In this document: positions 50,042 to 62,716 of the stretch, piece by piece
Layout of the letters: each line of letters begins with the position of its first letter
Position numbering within the stretch: the first letter of the stretch is position 1
Source of the DNA: Apricaphanius iberus
Lineage: Eukaryota; Chordata; Actinopteri; Cyprinodontiformes; Aphaniidae
Length of the DNA stretch: 64,000 nt
Reading direction: 5' to 3'
Assembly: GCA_028564705.1 (NCBI GenBank)
Contig: JAPXFQ010001397.1
Span: forward strand, 310,001 to 374,000
Translations under genes and position numbers: made by a program
Notes under the pieces: generated by a model
Told to the model about the DNA's origin: nothing
What the model saw: the letters and a program-made list of their open reading frames with translations, nothing else
The model's database searches: none

Positions 50042-50078
50042 TACTCAAAATGAAAGGAAGTCCATTCTACAACTGGAG
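50042..50078 (+). CDS. Protocadherin gene B, candidate exon 2
   Basis: A 37-bp candidate exon follows ttctgttctaaag and ends CTGGAG|gtacgc. Read in phase 1 it encodes LKMKGSPFYNW plus AG, exiting in phase 2 into the next exon. LK aligns with the LK that opens exon 2 of gene A, and PFYNW resembles the PNxDW motif opening the alpha and gamma constant regions. The problem is phase: the strong donor of exon 1 is phase 0, which would hit a TGA here. Using the weaker donor ATTG|gtagat at 48651 (phase 1) makes the join open, adding VCRI before the junction. So either that donor is used, or this is not the true second exon. Confidence 0.45.
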
Positions 50079-50610
50079 GTACGCTGGTTGCTAACTACGA
50101 TTTGTAGAGCCACTATTATTTTATAGACATTCATTCCTTTTTCTATTTGATATATATATTATTGGTTGGACTTAAAAAAAAAAGAACTGCCACAGTTTCC
50201 AAAGCAAATCTTTTGTATTATCCTTATTTGTCGACATATTTTCCTGATTAAATAGAAGATATTCCAATATTTCTGCTTACGCTTGGTCAAAATGTCATTC
50301 ACGAATACAACAAACTGTTCCAATCTAATTCTATCGTGAGTAGTGAGATTGGAATTGGCTTGTCTATCCAGTGAGAAAAAAACAGCTTATATTGAGAACT
50401 GAGATTAGACTAACATTGGCTGCTGATCAGGTTCATGTTGTGCACATCTCTCTGTGATGGCAGTGACTGAAATAGAGATTAAGGACTGAACTGTGTCAGC
50501 AAATTGGCACAAAAACATTACCGGTGCATTTCAACAACATTTGTTAGACTATGTTTCGAAATGTGTAAGAAATGTAACATCGAGATAATTTTCAGTCTGA
50601 AAAAGTAATT

Positions 50611-51554
50611 TTAGGGTTGGGCGGCACCCATGCTTCAAAAACATTAATCTTCTTAAAAACCGTACCATGGCACACTATACTACAATATGGCATGGAAGGC
50701 TTCTAATGTTGAAATATAACTGCATTTAGATTAGTGTATTTCAGGTGATTCTCACATTTTTATTTAACAAAAATTAAAGTGTTACAGAAATAAATTCCAG
50801 TAGCTTTGTCGTATAGGATGTAACAGCTGTAAAAATAGAAAATGGCCTAAAGATTCATAATGATGTGCTTATCTACTTGGAGACTCGGGTCAGGTTCTCT
50901 TTAGCACCCAGACAGCTTTACTTCAAAGTAGTAATATTGTATCTATAATGTCATGAAACTGTAGTGGGGGAAGAAAACAAAAGTAGCAATCCTGAACAAT
51001 GTTCCCAATGTTTGTTAATGACAATATTTGACGTGTTTAAAAGAACCATAATGATCCAGGTGTTTATTAAACTAATTCTTGTCATGTTAAGTAACACATG
51101 AATTTTCAATGCTTAAATCTCAGATGCTCATTTTTCCATTAGTTCTGTCATGTAAAGAGATCTCTGCTTGCATCGTCATCACTCAGCTTGCAACCTGACA
51201 ATGGGGGTGCTTCCTCTTCTCAGAACTCGCTGTATTGTTAAGAAAAAAATCTTAATGTGGTTCTTTATGATGCAGTGACACATAATTGTGTGTCAGCAGC
51301 TTTTCTTAGTCATTGTCTATTTTAGATATGAAATGAACCGCTAAAAGCTCGACTTAGCTTCGGTAGTCAAGTAAGCAGTTTGTGTTGGTATTGGCAGAGC
51401 ACCTATTTGCTAAACTCTTAAACAATATGCATCAGAAGATAATAGCCTTTAATGTCTTAATGTAACTATACTTTCTCAGCATTGGAAATTGTGTTTTAAA
51501 CAATGCTGTTGCTATTTTTTAATGTCCAGGTATGTGGTGTAGCGCCCAATCCTA
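50611..51554. mobile_element. Miniature transposon in gene B intron
   Basis: TTAGGGTTGGGCGGCACCC at the left and, inverted, CTAGGATTGGGCGCTACACC at the right form terminal repeats about 940 bp apart. No target duplication is clear. It lies between the two candidate small exons of gene B. Confidence 0.5.
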
Positions 51555-51894
51555 GTTTGCAATCATAACTCCAGGATTAGATTTAGTGAAGCCTGCTTGT
51601 GCATGCTCCTGATTAAAAAAGATAGTTGTATAATCTTTCCTTTCTTATGTCTACTAGTGATTTTGAGAAAATTGCAAAACCCTATTCTATAGAAAAAACA
51701 AAGTAATTCATCAGAAGCAATTCATCCCTCCCCTCTGTAATTGTAAATGACCCTTAAGACCAATGAAATCACAATGATGGTGGCAGTAACCAGTCACAAT
51801 CCACTGTTGCATGAGTGAGGACTTTCTAAAACTTTATATTGAGACTGACTTGGTTTCTAGACTTATTTCCTTTTCTTTTCTTTTTTCTCATCAG

Positions 51895-52066
51895 CAGCCC
51901 AGAAGAGAGCTACGGTAATGGAATCATCTCTTTATGGGGGTCTCTGGCCAAAATCTTCCAGGGACTTGCAAAGAAGATAAACAGTTGTCTGCCCTCTCTC
52001 CCTCTGCTCCAGCCCATGAGTTTCCAGGTTCCCATTTATCCTGAATGCACCAACATCAATCAGTAA
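51895..52066 (+). CDS. Protocadherin gene B, candidate terminal exon
   Basis: This candidate terminal exon follows a long pyrimidine tract and a tandem acceptor, cagcag, so it could begin at 51895 or 51898. Entered in phase 2 from the 50042-50078 exon it reads SPEESYGNGIISLWGSLAK, continues with a basic and leucine-rich stretch, and ends YPECTNINQ with TAA at 52064-52066. With the 48651 donor the full protein would be 878 residues. The tail has no TFGKK motif, so its C-terminus is unlike that of gene A. A possible polyadenylation signal AATAAA is at 52409. The exon rests on splice signals, phase and an open frame, not on recognised homology. Confidence 0.48.
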
Positions 52067-52309
52067 TCATCTCATCCTTCTACGTCTGTTTGTTAATGTA
52101 TTTTTTGCTTCTAAGTATGAATGATTTCTCCAACTGGTATTTTGACAAAACACTCAAAGCAGTATGGCTGGACATTAGTACAAAGGCCACATGTAATTTA
52201 TCCTGAATTTCCCAGATGCATAAATCTGCCTTTTTTTTACTCCAGGGATTAACGTGCTATTGTTTAGAAGCCATCAGTAGTCTAAAATGTACCTAAGTTG
52301 CCATAATGC

Positions 52310-52329
52310 TATATATATATATATATATT
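52310..52329. repeat. (AT)n microsatellite
   Basis: Alternating AT run in the possible 3' UTR of gene B. Confidence 0.9.
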
Positions 52330-52805
52330 ATTTTTAAATGCTGGAGTTTGGAAAAGCCTAATGATAAATGTACACATGAATCAGGGTCGAAATAAGCTTC
52401 TTCCATGTAATAAATCCATTATTGTAGCTGGGTATAACATCAATTCAGGCCTGAAACTAGGTGGGGATTTTTTTGGCCTACTTTGTATGGAGAGTATTTC
52501 TGTTTGAGAAGGTTCAAACTTTTATCTAGTAATAATCAGTGATTCATTTTGAGGTCTTTTTCTATACAATGTTTGTTGTGGTTAGCAAGTTTTGAATGTT
52601 AAAAAAAATGACAAAAAAGAATGAAAGAAAAAGGTTAAATGTAAAAAAAAAGGTTATCTTATTATTTGATTATAGTTCAAATATATACTGTACACGGATG
52701 TGCAATTGGTGCAATACATACATTTCTGGTGAAAAGTTTACATCCAATTATAATCATACCTGACATCAAATTTGGATTTCTTTCTTTTATTTTGAACAGT
52801 TTTAC

Positions 52806-52806
52806 A

Positions 52807-52844
<38 letters not shown>
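52806..52844. repeat. (TC)n(TA)n microsatellite
   Basis: A TC run passes directly into a TA run. Confidence 0.95.
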
Positions 52845-53243
52845 ATTGAGATATAATTTGACATGAGATTAGAGTCTACTGTGGTTGGCTTCTTATCCAC
52901 ACATATTTAGAAATTGGCTAAAATATACACATGCTACCCCAACAAATTTTGGATAAATGTCCACCGGCAAGTTGCAGAAGAAAAAAAACGCTCTTTCTGT
53001 AGTGAAGAACAAGGTCTTGGAAACACCAAACACCACCACTCACTGTTCTGATTGCTCTTTTTGGCAGAAATAGCATATCTTGTTTAACTAGGTTGGTTTT
53101 GTAGGCATGGGCGTAGCTTTTTTGTATCATTGTTGGAAGGCCAAAGATGATCATTGGTGGTATTACCATGCTCAACAGTTGTCCCAGTGTTCTTAGGTTT
53201 TGAAAGCTTACATCCAACTTTCTTTCTGCCATTAAAGTTTAAC

Positions 53244-54092
53244 ACAATGTTTCTCAACCGGGGGTCTGGGAAACCACTAGTGGTCTGTGGTTGTATTGCA
53301 AGGGGTCCTTGATAATACAATATATGTATATTTTTTTAAAAGGTCCTCTGACATTTATAGAAATAGATTATTATGATGTGACCAAAATCTTTATCTACCT
53401 AAACTACAAAAGATAACAAGACTTATTTTTCTCTTTCACAAGTGTAATTCATTGTACAGGTACTGGTCATTAAATTAGAATATCATCAAAAATATTTGTT
53501 TAATTCATTAATTGAATTACAAAAGGGAAAGCTGTTTATAGATGAATTTATTATACACAGACTTATATATTTTAAATGTTTTTTTTTCTTTTCATTTTTA
53601 TGATTATAACTGACAATTAATGATAGCCCCAAGTTTACTATCTCAGAAATTGAATATTGTGAAAATTTTCAACATTGAAGACACCTTATAAAGCAGTTTG
53701 TTTAATACAGTATTTTTCAGAAATATGTAAAATTATGTTATATACATACATACCTCTGAAAAATATTGTGAAAAGTGTTTTGTTACTACATTTCAAATTT
53801 ACTGCATCTATTTTGTTTCATAATGTCCAGAGGCTACTTCCTATATATCCTGTTCTTTTACATTTTTTTTTTCTGGAAACTTCCGAAATTTGCCAAGGAG
53901 ATACAGCTCATCTTTTGTTTCTTTCTCTGAAAATTACAACTGCAAGCTCATATTTGCCTGAAAGAGAGAATAAATGCCACACTGAAATTTAAACGTCTCT
54001 GCAGTTTGTACCTAACCCCCCTAAGATGAGGGGTCCTCAGAGTTGATCAACAATATGCAAGGGGCCCGGGACCCCAAAAAGGTTCATAATGT
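53244..54092. mobile_element. Probable hAT-like element with nested repeat
   Basis: caatgtttctcaaccggggg at the left and, inverted from the right end, cattatgaacctttttgggg suggest terminal repeats of the CTCAACC family. Inside, from about 53,460, sits another fish repeat (ctggtcattaaattagaata). The target duplication is not identified. Confidence 0.4.
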
Positions 54093-54117
54093 AGAAGGCA
54101 GATTCATATTATGTTAT

Positions 54118-54500
54118 ACTGTTAGGATGAATGTTTATATAACTAGAGTCCACACTGCAAGATCTCCCCCATTAGCAAGGAATGTTTGATACGGCCAAAG
54201 GATTGTTTGTGCAAAGATCTGGCAGAACATCGACTCACTGAGGATTTCCAAGAAAACATTAGTCACTTAGGCATCGCACTTGTGTGTATGCAAGACGTGC
54301 ACATTCCCCCGTGCGCACAAAAGTACTTAAGAACCTGTACAACCAATTTTGAGTGAGAGTCCCCGGTATGATTGTTTGATGCTGTATTAAGGTATGATCT
54401 TTTGTCATAATTTTGTGGCATTTGATTAAAACCTGGCCCAAGGCTGCATATCCATTCTCTAAGGCTCAGTTCCGACCAAAGACTTTTGGCTTGTCAGTGT
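54118..54500. other. Possible solo-LTR-like block
   Basis: It begins tgttaggatgaatg and contains an ATTAAA signal (gatttgattaaaacctgg-like stretch near 54,420) followed by a pyrimidine/GT region, which resembles an LTR. No partner LTR, tRNA-primer site or internal gene was seen. Weak. Confidence 0.2.
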
Positions 54501-55539
54501 TGGAAGTTCCAAATTCCTGTCTAGCTTGAATGTGTTATTTTAAAGCACAATGGAGCATTTACAATAGGCTTGAAGCTTGCTGTTTTCTTGTGTTGTTCTT
54601 GGTCATTTATAGTCCATATCATTTCATCTAAAGGTCACCGATGTGTGTGTTCAGAAGTTGAGGTGCAACTTGCAAGGGGACACTTATCCAAATCTTAGTG
54701 ATAATGTATGCATATACTTCATAGTTTTGGTTCTGTGGGGATTAGCAGAAGTCCAAAATAAGTTTGTGCTCCTAATTATTCTGTTGAAAAAGTTGTTTAA
54801 TGTTTTGTTTTTATCTTATATTATCATTCAAACTTTCAAAAAGGAATTTCAGTTACATCCCTATAAACCAGAAATGTATATGAAAGTCATAAACATGACG
54901 ATTGTATGTACACTTTTGATCATAACTGGATATTGCATTGCAAAATCAAAATGTCCAAACAAAATCAATAACTGCTATACATTTTTATACCATAAGCTCA
55001 TAATTTATTGTTGAGGTGAAGGGAGTGTTGATGTCAGTCAATTCCAAACTTTTACCAGAGGGAACAGCTTTATAAACACCTTCACAAAAATTCAACCAAC
55101 TTGACTTTAAATCAGATATTTTCTTCAAAAGCTCAGATGAAGCTATATTATTATTTCACGCAAAAACAGGTAGAGCTGATTAGAGTAAGAGCTGATTTAG
55201 GAATTATAAAACTAGTAAAAAAAGAAACATGATATATATGGTAAAAATCTAAAGTAAAATATAAATAATCATAACTATGTTTAATAACCAGAGTAAAGAT
55301 ATATTAAAAAAAATAATTATCTTGGCCATTGTGAATGATAAGAGGTAAAGGCAAGATGTTTTTTTTTAATAAATATTACTGTTTTTATATATCTATATTA
55401 TGTTGTAACTTTAATTGCTGCTGTTGTGAGCTTCCTAAAGGAAATTTCGTTGCATATTTATAGTGTAGTGGAAATGTTTTAGTTGTGTACATGACTAAAA
55501 AAAATGTCTTCTTTTTTTTACCTCAGAGGTAGTGATGTC

Positions 55540-56140
55540 CCACCACTTTCAATAGTCCAGGACTTCAATTTCTCTGGAACAGGAAGCTTATTAAGAGTGC
55601 TAATTAGGGTGCTAAACGATCAAATACACTGGCGTGAGTTTAGGGAGGCTGGATTAGGGGAGGAAAGAGAACATTGTGTTAATTATATCGATAGTATTCC
55701 TGTACTGACTCTGCTGACAGTGCATAAAATGTATTAAGCGGATGACAGGAGTTTGAATTAGGGATTTGCACAGAATCTAAATGCGATCCCATGCAGCACT
55801 CCTCCTGCTGTAATGTGGTGAAGGGGGAATGTCTCGGGATGTATCCGGCTTCACACTCTGAGTCAGTGAAATATTACCCCACCCCCGTTTTCCTTCTCTT
55901 TCAAGCTGCTCACCTTTTGAAAGCATCTAACTGGCTGTTTGTCAGTCTGAACATGTCGTATAATGAGGGATCATTGCGGTCAAGTGCATGTTAGATGTGT
56001 AATCAGTGGCAGAACTGATTGATTCCAATAGTGTTAATGCAGTTATCGGGTTGCACATATGATAAGCTCCTCGCGTGCCTTCTGCCTTGTAAAAGATGAC
56101 TGTTGACAGCTGAAACATAAGCATTTCGTACATGCTCTAA
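55540..56140. other. Possible conserved non-coding elements
   Basis: Non-repetitive sequence with homeobox-like words (gtgctaattagggtgctaaa; gtgtaatcagtggcagaactgatt) and no coding signal. A candidate regulatory region downstream of or inside gene B. Confidence 0.25.
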
Positions 56141-57210
56141 AAGCTGCTGGGTTTAAAAAAGGGTCCTCTGTAGACTAGGAGCTAATCCAAGTTTGTGTTG
56201 ATATAACAAATTACAACAAGAAGGAGGGGTTATGGGGTTGACAGAATACTGGGAATGGCTTTTAATTTACATTGCAGACAAATGGCTAAAGTTCAGACTC
56301 TCAAAGAATGGATCAAAAAGAATCACCAATAGCAGGCACTTTACTAAAAAGTTAAAATTTCTGTTAAAATGTATATGTTTAGATTTAATTTACGTTGTTT
56401 TGAGGTAACTGAAGGCAGTAACAGAATCCTTGGACTTTGAACCTTGTTATTCAGCATAAATGCCCCACCATAAAATGTCTTATTTCATTTTTTTGAAGAG
56501 TTTCACTGAATCAAACTTTTTCTTTCACCAAGCATTCTGTTAATATTTTCAGTCAATGGTCCTGACAGCATAACTTATCAAAAAAGAAATAATTGAGAAA
56601 TTAATAACTCTAAACCACAATAGCAGATTTAATAAAAGGACATTTAAGAACATCTACTAAAACGCAAATTTTTTTAATGTGAACTGGTCAATACAACACG
56701 TTAAATGTTTATAATTTTAACATTTCCAATTTGAAAAAGTGGTTTAAAAAAGTTAATTATCTGTTTGGGTTGTTATGCAATTAAAAACGAATGTCTGTGA
56801 AAAACAATGAGGCTATTTCTCATCTCCACTGTAACCCAACATAGTCACAGGTCTCAACTCAGTGTTCAGTCAGTATGACCCCTTTTCTGTCCCAGCGGAA
56901 TAAACCCAAAATAAAGGTTAATAACCCAGCAGATTTTTCTGTATGTGTGTGTAGTGTAATAACTTAGTTTTTCCCAGGTTACAGTATCTTGAGCTGCTTG
57001 TTAGATAGGGACTTAAAGACTCATAACAGGGGTTCTGTTATGAACCAGTAGAAACATTAATTGTAAAATAAACTGCTTTATACTTTGTGTTTTTATACTA
57101 CATACCTTTTTGATATCTTCTGTATTCACTGTGATTGAATGGCGCAGGGGACGCTTGTGCTCATTGTAGTAGGCTCTAGGTCAGTTAATATACTTTGTTT
57201 TTCCTTGCAG

Positions 57211-57306
57211 CTGCTTTGCCGGTCATACTGTACAGTACGCTTTAACAGTTGTTTCAAACGGTCTCCAGTTTCATCCTGCTTAGCCAATCAAAGACAGTAC
57301 GAGTGA
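57211..57306 (+). CDS. Candidate alternative terminal exon of gene B
   Basis: A strong acceptor (tttgtttttccttgcag) is followed by an open frame. In phase 0, which matches the strong exon 1 donor of gene B, it reads LLCRSYCTVRFNSCFKRSPV and 11 more residues to TGA at 57304-57306. In phase 2 (from the 50042-50078 exon) it is also open for about 23 codons, to a TAG at about 57282. AATAAA at 57395-57400 followed by a GT-rich stretch (tgtgtctgtt) gives it the look of a 3'-terminal exon. No homology is recognised; a chance acceptor next to a chance polyadenylation signal is possible. Confidence 0.33.
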   Translation: MLCRSYCTVRFNSCFKRSPVSSCLANQRQYE

Positions 57307-57394
57307 GAATGGTCTTTACTTTCATGTCTTGTTAATTGATCGATTTTGATGTTGCTTATTGGGTTTTAATGTAACGCCTGATCATGAAAGTTTG

Positions 57395-57400
57395 AATAAA
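57395..57400 (+). terminator. Candidate polyadenylation signal
   Basis: AATAAA followed about 20 bp later by cagttgtgtctg, a GT-rich downstream element, 89 bp after the stop of the candidate exon at 57,211. Confidence 0.4.
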
Positions 57401-58833
57401 GCTTTTTAATCCATCTCTCAGTTGTGTCTGTTATAAAAATGTATTGCAGAAGTCATCAAAAGTGACTTCTTAAATGCCCCTCCTCCTTCTGTTTTGCTGT
57501 TTGTCTGAAATTCCCTCACACAGAGTTTGACCCAGTTTCTCTTTATAGCACTCTGTGCTAATTCTTGGAAATTAAAAACTAAATAAAGGAAATTGGCCTA
57601 TAGATGAAACTTTAGAAGCAGACAGATATCTTTTTTTAGGATAATAAAAGCCTTAAATGCTGTTAACTGTGGCCACTTGGCTATCTGTCTAGCCCTGCAG
57701 GCCACAGTGATGGAGACGGTTTATATTATAAGGTGTTGCCTTCAGGAGATTCCTTTACTCATCTAATTCTGTCACAGTATATACTGTAAGTATCAAACAT
57801 ACTTTACTATAAACACTGTTATGCAACAGTAGTCATGAGTCATTCTAATAGATGAAAATGCTGTCATCCAAACATTGCCAATTTAGCTTCACTTGATTTC
57901 ATGTAGGGGTGTTAAGAGTAAGGGACGCTGAATATGTATGCGTGCCTCAGTAAAAAAAAAAAAAAACTCTAGAAAATGTATAATTTTCCTTCAAGTTCAC
58001 AATTATCTTTTTATCTTCCTTTAGAAATACAATTACAATAAATTAAGGTTGGATGTTATAACATGACCAGCTGAAAACAAAGGGTTTGAAAGCTTCTGCA
58101 AGTCTGTTTAGAATGTATTATTAAATGATTACATTTTGCCCTAGAAAAACAATTTTATAGTCCAAACATAAGATCAAATGAGGTCATAATAAGCTAAATT
58201 TGAAAAGAACAAGAAACCACTCTCACTACTTGTGTTCTTCGTAGAACTATTAAGTGCCACATTAAAGGCCTTGAGGTCCAGAACCGGCTTGTGCTTCAAG
58301 AGAATCCAAAGTAGGTCAGCAGAACTGAGCAGTGCACTATGGGCTACAGACGTGTGCTGAGTGTCGTTTCCATCAGTTTTTCTCCCCCGTAGGCTCGATT
58401 TGTGGACAATGTCCCTGGTTCCACAAGTGTTTTAAAACCAAACTATGGAAGAGTAGAATTGTGATCGTGATAACCTGAAGGAAGAAATGGATAGTTCCTT
58501 TCCTTAAAAATAACTGCTATGTGCTGTAAAAGCCTTAGCTATGGTATGTCCTGACAATGTTCTCTGTATGCGCTGTATATACACAGTAGTGTCTCATATT
58601 TTGCCCTCCAGTATTATTGACACCTAAGATAAAGATGCATTAAAAGGCTTCAAGTAAATTCATTTTTCATTATTGCAGGGGCATAATTGCATTCTTAATT
58701 TTTAAAAAAAAATGATATTTAGATTACATTTATTCATCGGGGAGAAATCTCTCATGAAGAAATAATTATTTTAAACAAAATCACCAGTGACAGAATTAGC
58801 TCCTCTTTGCGGATGGGATATGGCTTCTATAGA

Positions 58834-59208
58834 TAGGGATGCAAGGATACCAGATTTTTCAAACCGATATTTGGTTCTGAGTACTTGCTGATATTGAGTA
58901 CCATTGCCGAAAGTTCTACCACACAAAAAAATAAAAATAAAAAAATACAATGAATTGGAACACAGGTTTATTAACTTATCTGCTGGTTTCAACAAATTAT
59001 GGTGAATTAGATAAAAAGTAAAATATCAATAAAAATGACCACGAAACAAAAGTTTCAAGTGAAAAATAAAAAAATTCTGTGAATTTATTGCAGAGTTTCC
59101 CTACGTTTTAAGTATTTGCTCATGTTCTTGTTTAACTAGCCAATAGCGACGTAAGTACATTATAAAGGTATCGGCCCCAATACCAGTATCAGTATCGGTG
59201 CATCCGTA
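58834..59208. mobile_element. Non-autonomous hAT element (GGATGCA family), copy 2
   Basis: Ends TAGGGATGCAAGGATACC and, inverted, TACGGATGCACCGATACTG. Flanks tctataga (58826-58833) and tctataaa (59209-59216) agree at 7 of 8. Same family as 38381-38744 and nearly the same length (375 against 364 bp). Confidence 0.78.
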
Positions 59209-59219
59209 TCTATAAATTT

Positions 59220-60530
59220 AAACTAGATCATTCAGAGACTTTTGGCCTTTCCAATGTATATATTTTCCAGCAGATTAGCCTAACTATCATATTTAGATCT
59301 GGAGAATTAGATGGAAGAAGGTTTGTTTAGTTACTGGGGAACTCCGTCTTCATAGATTTGGCCACATGTGTTTGAAGAAAATCCATTTACAGTTTTCCAT
59401 CGGGTGCTTAAGGCGCCAAATCATTAGGGACCCCCCATAAATGTTTTAATTTTATCACAAACTGTATGTTTATGTTTTATATATATTTGTTCATTCAGAC
59501 TGTGAATACTAGTACATTTGATTTGTTGATTTCAGCTTAGATCAATTTAAAGATGTTAAATTATTTAAGATTTCAGGTATTTGAAAAAAACATTTTTGAG
59601 AACTGTGAAGACCAATCTTCCTTTGTTTGCTGTTATGACACATCATATTCATATGTGGGGAAAAAAGAGATTTCATGGATTATTAATTCAAACTTGAATG
59701 ACAATAGTAACTAAATGACTAAAGTAGAGGTTTCAAAAATATTCACTTTTCAAACAACAGGAAATAATGCTAATGCAGTAGAAGATTAATTTATTTTCAA
59801 GGCTTTTACCTTTATTATCTGGGGTGCCAATGTGATTTGTACTATCAACAACACCCTTTATTTGTCTGCCCATTTCTTACCATAATCCAAATGCAATGTG
59901 CACAATTTTAATACTGTGCTTGGCTGAACTACAGGGACCTATCACTGACAGTGAGCTTGGAGCAAACTGGAGATGCAAACCAGCAAAAATTCCATATAAA
60001 TACAAAACACGGTTGTCATCATAACAAGATGTGGTCAAAGGATGGATGAGTGAACCATTCAATTCTTAAAAGCAATGTTATGTGTTGTCTTCAGGCATCA
60101 TCATAAATAATTTTGCATTCTTTCTCCATTACAGGAAAAAAAAGCTTTTGTTTGCATGGAGCAAGACTTGTATATTACAATGTATTGATCCAGTAAGTGT
60201 TTTTTCACTGCAGGCTGCTGTCCTATACTGAGTACTTAAGTACAGATGCCAAAGTAAAAAATAAAATAAAACTGTAAATGTTTCAATCCCTAAGTATAGT
60301 TTCAACCACTTACAGTACCTTTCACAATCCTCCATACTCTGCATGTTACTTTATGCCCAGAAATTCAGTGTATTTCATTAGATCCCCATGTGACGGATCA
60401 ACAAAGAGTTGGTGACGTGGAGGAAAAAAATATCTGGCTGACAAAACATTTGACAGTAAATATCTGAAGTTTATGCAGCCAAATTTACCATGGGATCCTT
60501 TAATAAATTTCTCACATGGCTATCTACATA
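59220..60530. other. Gene-free stretch
   Basis: No supported gene or recognised element. Confidence 0.4.
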
Positions 60531-60539
60531 AATTGACAG

Positions 60540-60660
60540 GATAGAGAACGAAGGATTAATCAGAGAAGCAGTCAAAAGCCACCATAACTCTCGAGGAGGT
60601 GCAGAGATCAACAAGTCAGGTGTGAGAATTATGATAACAGCTAATGGCCATTGTTAGGGT
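60540..60660 (+). mobile_element. Tc1 transposase fragment
   Basis: aatcagagaagcagtcaaaa and ctctcgaggaggtgcagaga match, with decay, the REATKRPMVTLEELQ segment of Tc1-family transposases. Too short to place more precisely. Confidence 0.35.
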
Positions 60661-61591
60661 AAAAAATAGTAGTTTAACCTAGAAAGAATCACACACAGGG
60701 GTCGGAGAGAAATTGAAGTTAAATGAGCTCTGCAGTGGGAGATAGAATAAAGTAAAGTTCTGCATAGGGAGACCAGGAAGATACTCTGGTTGACCATTTG
60801 TCTGTTCTCCTTTCAGCTTCTCAGACAGTCTCCCAGCTCTGTCTCCTGATCACACAGCTCTGTCTCCTGGTCTCAAAAGGCCCTCCCACTCTTTATTTGG
60901 TCAAACTTCATAAGCAGCTTAAAAGAACAGGGTGTATACAAAGGAACATATGGTTGAAACCAAATTACATTTAAAAAGTGTAGAAATACACCCTAAAAAT
61001 AATAATACAGCATTATTATTTTTCCCTAACAGCCATGCACTTCTGAAACTTGGTCTTGGCAAGAAGAAATCCATAGGATGTCTGTTCTAGAGTATGTGGC
61101 ATGCCGTTTCAGGGTTCTGACAAAACAGCATACCAATCAGAATGACATACTTTCGGTTAATGCACATGCGCAGCAGTAAAAAACAACAACATACTTTTCC
61201 TTTGGTGTTTAAAATCTGTTCAAACTAACTCAAATTGTGTATATTTTAGGTTTAGGCATTTAAAAGAAAGTATGTATGTCCGTCTGTGACAGGTTACAAA
61301 ATAAAACTTGATGGTTGATTTAAAATGGTTAGATCAACCTATGGTTGGATATTCTGGCAAAGTATGCTGCTTTGTCAGAACACTGGGAACCCAGCAAAAG
61401 TGTAGAAGAAGGTGCCGTGGCCAGGTGAGACTGTAATTGAGGTTTCGGGGCTAATTGCAAAACGTAGAGTATATGTGGTTGAAAATCATTGTGAGAGTAC
61501 CATATAAACATGGTGGTGTCTCATTTTGCTGTGGGAATACCTTTTTTATCATTAAAAAGGAAATTGGAGATTTATGGAGCTAAATTAAGGA

Positions 61592-62700
61592 TAATAGAGT
61601 AGAATAGAATAGAATAGAATAATCCTTTAATCGTCCCACATGGGGAAATTTGGTTGCAACAGCAGCAGAAAACAGATGAACAGACAGAACAGGACACAGA
61701 ACAGAAACACACAATTATTACATAAGAAAGAAAAAATATTTACATCATGTACCATAGTTACAAAAACAGGGTACTGCACAGTTTTTAAAGTAATTGGACA
61801 TTTAGAATTTAGGAATTTAGAATAGTACGGCTTGTGCGTTGAGCAGTGCAATTGAAGGGTAGATGTAGAGGTTCATTTTAATTTTAAGTTATTATAAATA
61901 GTAATGTGCAATTTATAACAGTGTTGTTGTTGATTTTGATTTAGTGCAATTAAGCAGCAATGGTGTGAACATCTATTTATGTTGGGAGCAGTTTAGATCG
62001 TATAGTCTAAAAGCTGCAGGGAGGAAGGACCTGCAGAAACGCTCCTTCAAGCATCTAGGATGCAGCAGTCTGTCACTGAAGGAGCTCTGCAGTTCTGCAA
62101 CATTTCCATGCATGGGGTGGGAGACTCTGTCCATCAGAGATGGTATTTTGGCCAGAGTCCTTCTGTCTCCAACCAGCTGCACTGGATCCAGGGGGGCATC
62201 CTAGAACAGAGCTGGCCTTCCTGATAAGTTTATCCAACCTGTTCCTGGCAGCGGTCGATAAACTGCTGCTCCAACACACAACACTGTAAAAAATAACAGA
62301 AGCCACCACAGAGTCATAAAAACGTCTTTAACAGCACTCCTTGGACTCCAAATGACCTCAGCCTCCTCAGCAGGTAGATTCTGCTCTGACCCTTCCATCA
62401 GTGTTGTGGCTCCAGTCTAGTTTATTGTTCAGTTGAGCACCCAGGTACCTACAGTATAAGAGTCCACTATCTCAATGTCTGCTCCCTGAATGTTCACCGG
62501 TGTCAGTGTGGTGGGTCTGCGTCTCCGGATGTCCTCCACCAACTCCTGGGTTTTGCCAGCGTTGATCAGCAGGTGGTTCTGCTGACACCAGCCCACAAAG
62601 TCCAGGTTCCTCTGTCTGTACTTTGTGTACATCCCAAAAGAAATGCTGCTAGAGGTAATAAAATTCTTAAGACTGAGGTTCACTTTCCAGAAGTCCAACC
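61592..62700 (-). mobile_element. Rex1/CR1-type LINE 3' relic, antisense
   Basis: On the minus strand, WCQQNHLLINAGKTQELVED and TPVNIQGADIEIV (62,600-62,450) are the C-terminal part of a reverse transcriptase. SVLGCPPGS and related words follow in other frames. The element ends in ttccccatgtgggacgatta then (TTCTA)n, the usual tail (61,592-61,625 on the + strand). Frames are broken, so it is inactive. Confidence 0.78.
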
Positions 62701-62716
62701 AGCTTAAGCCCAGTTA

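Noticed and set aside
49539..50048. 169-codon minus-strand frame near gene B
   Set aside because: No domain, and it lies within a gene B intron. Codon pattern not convincing.
54643..55014. 123-codon hydrophobic frame
   Set aside because: AT-rich sequence yields Ile/Leu/Lys-rich chance frames. No recognisable motif.
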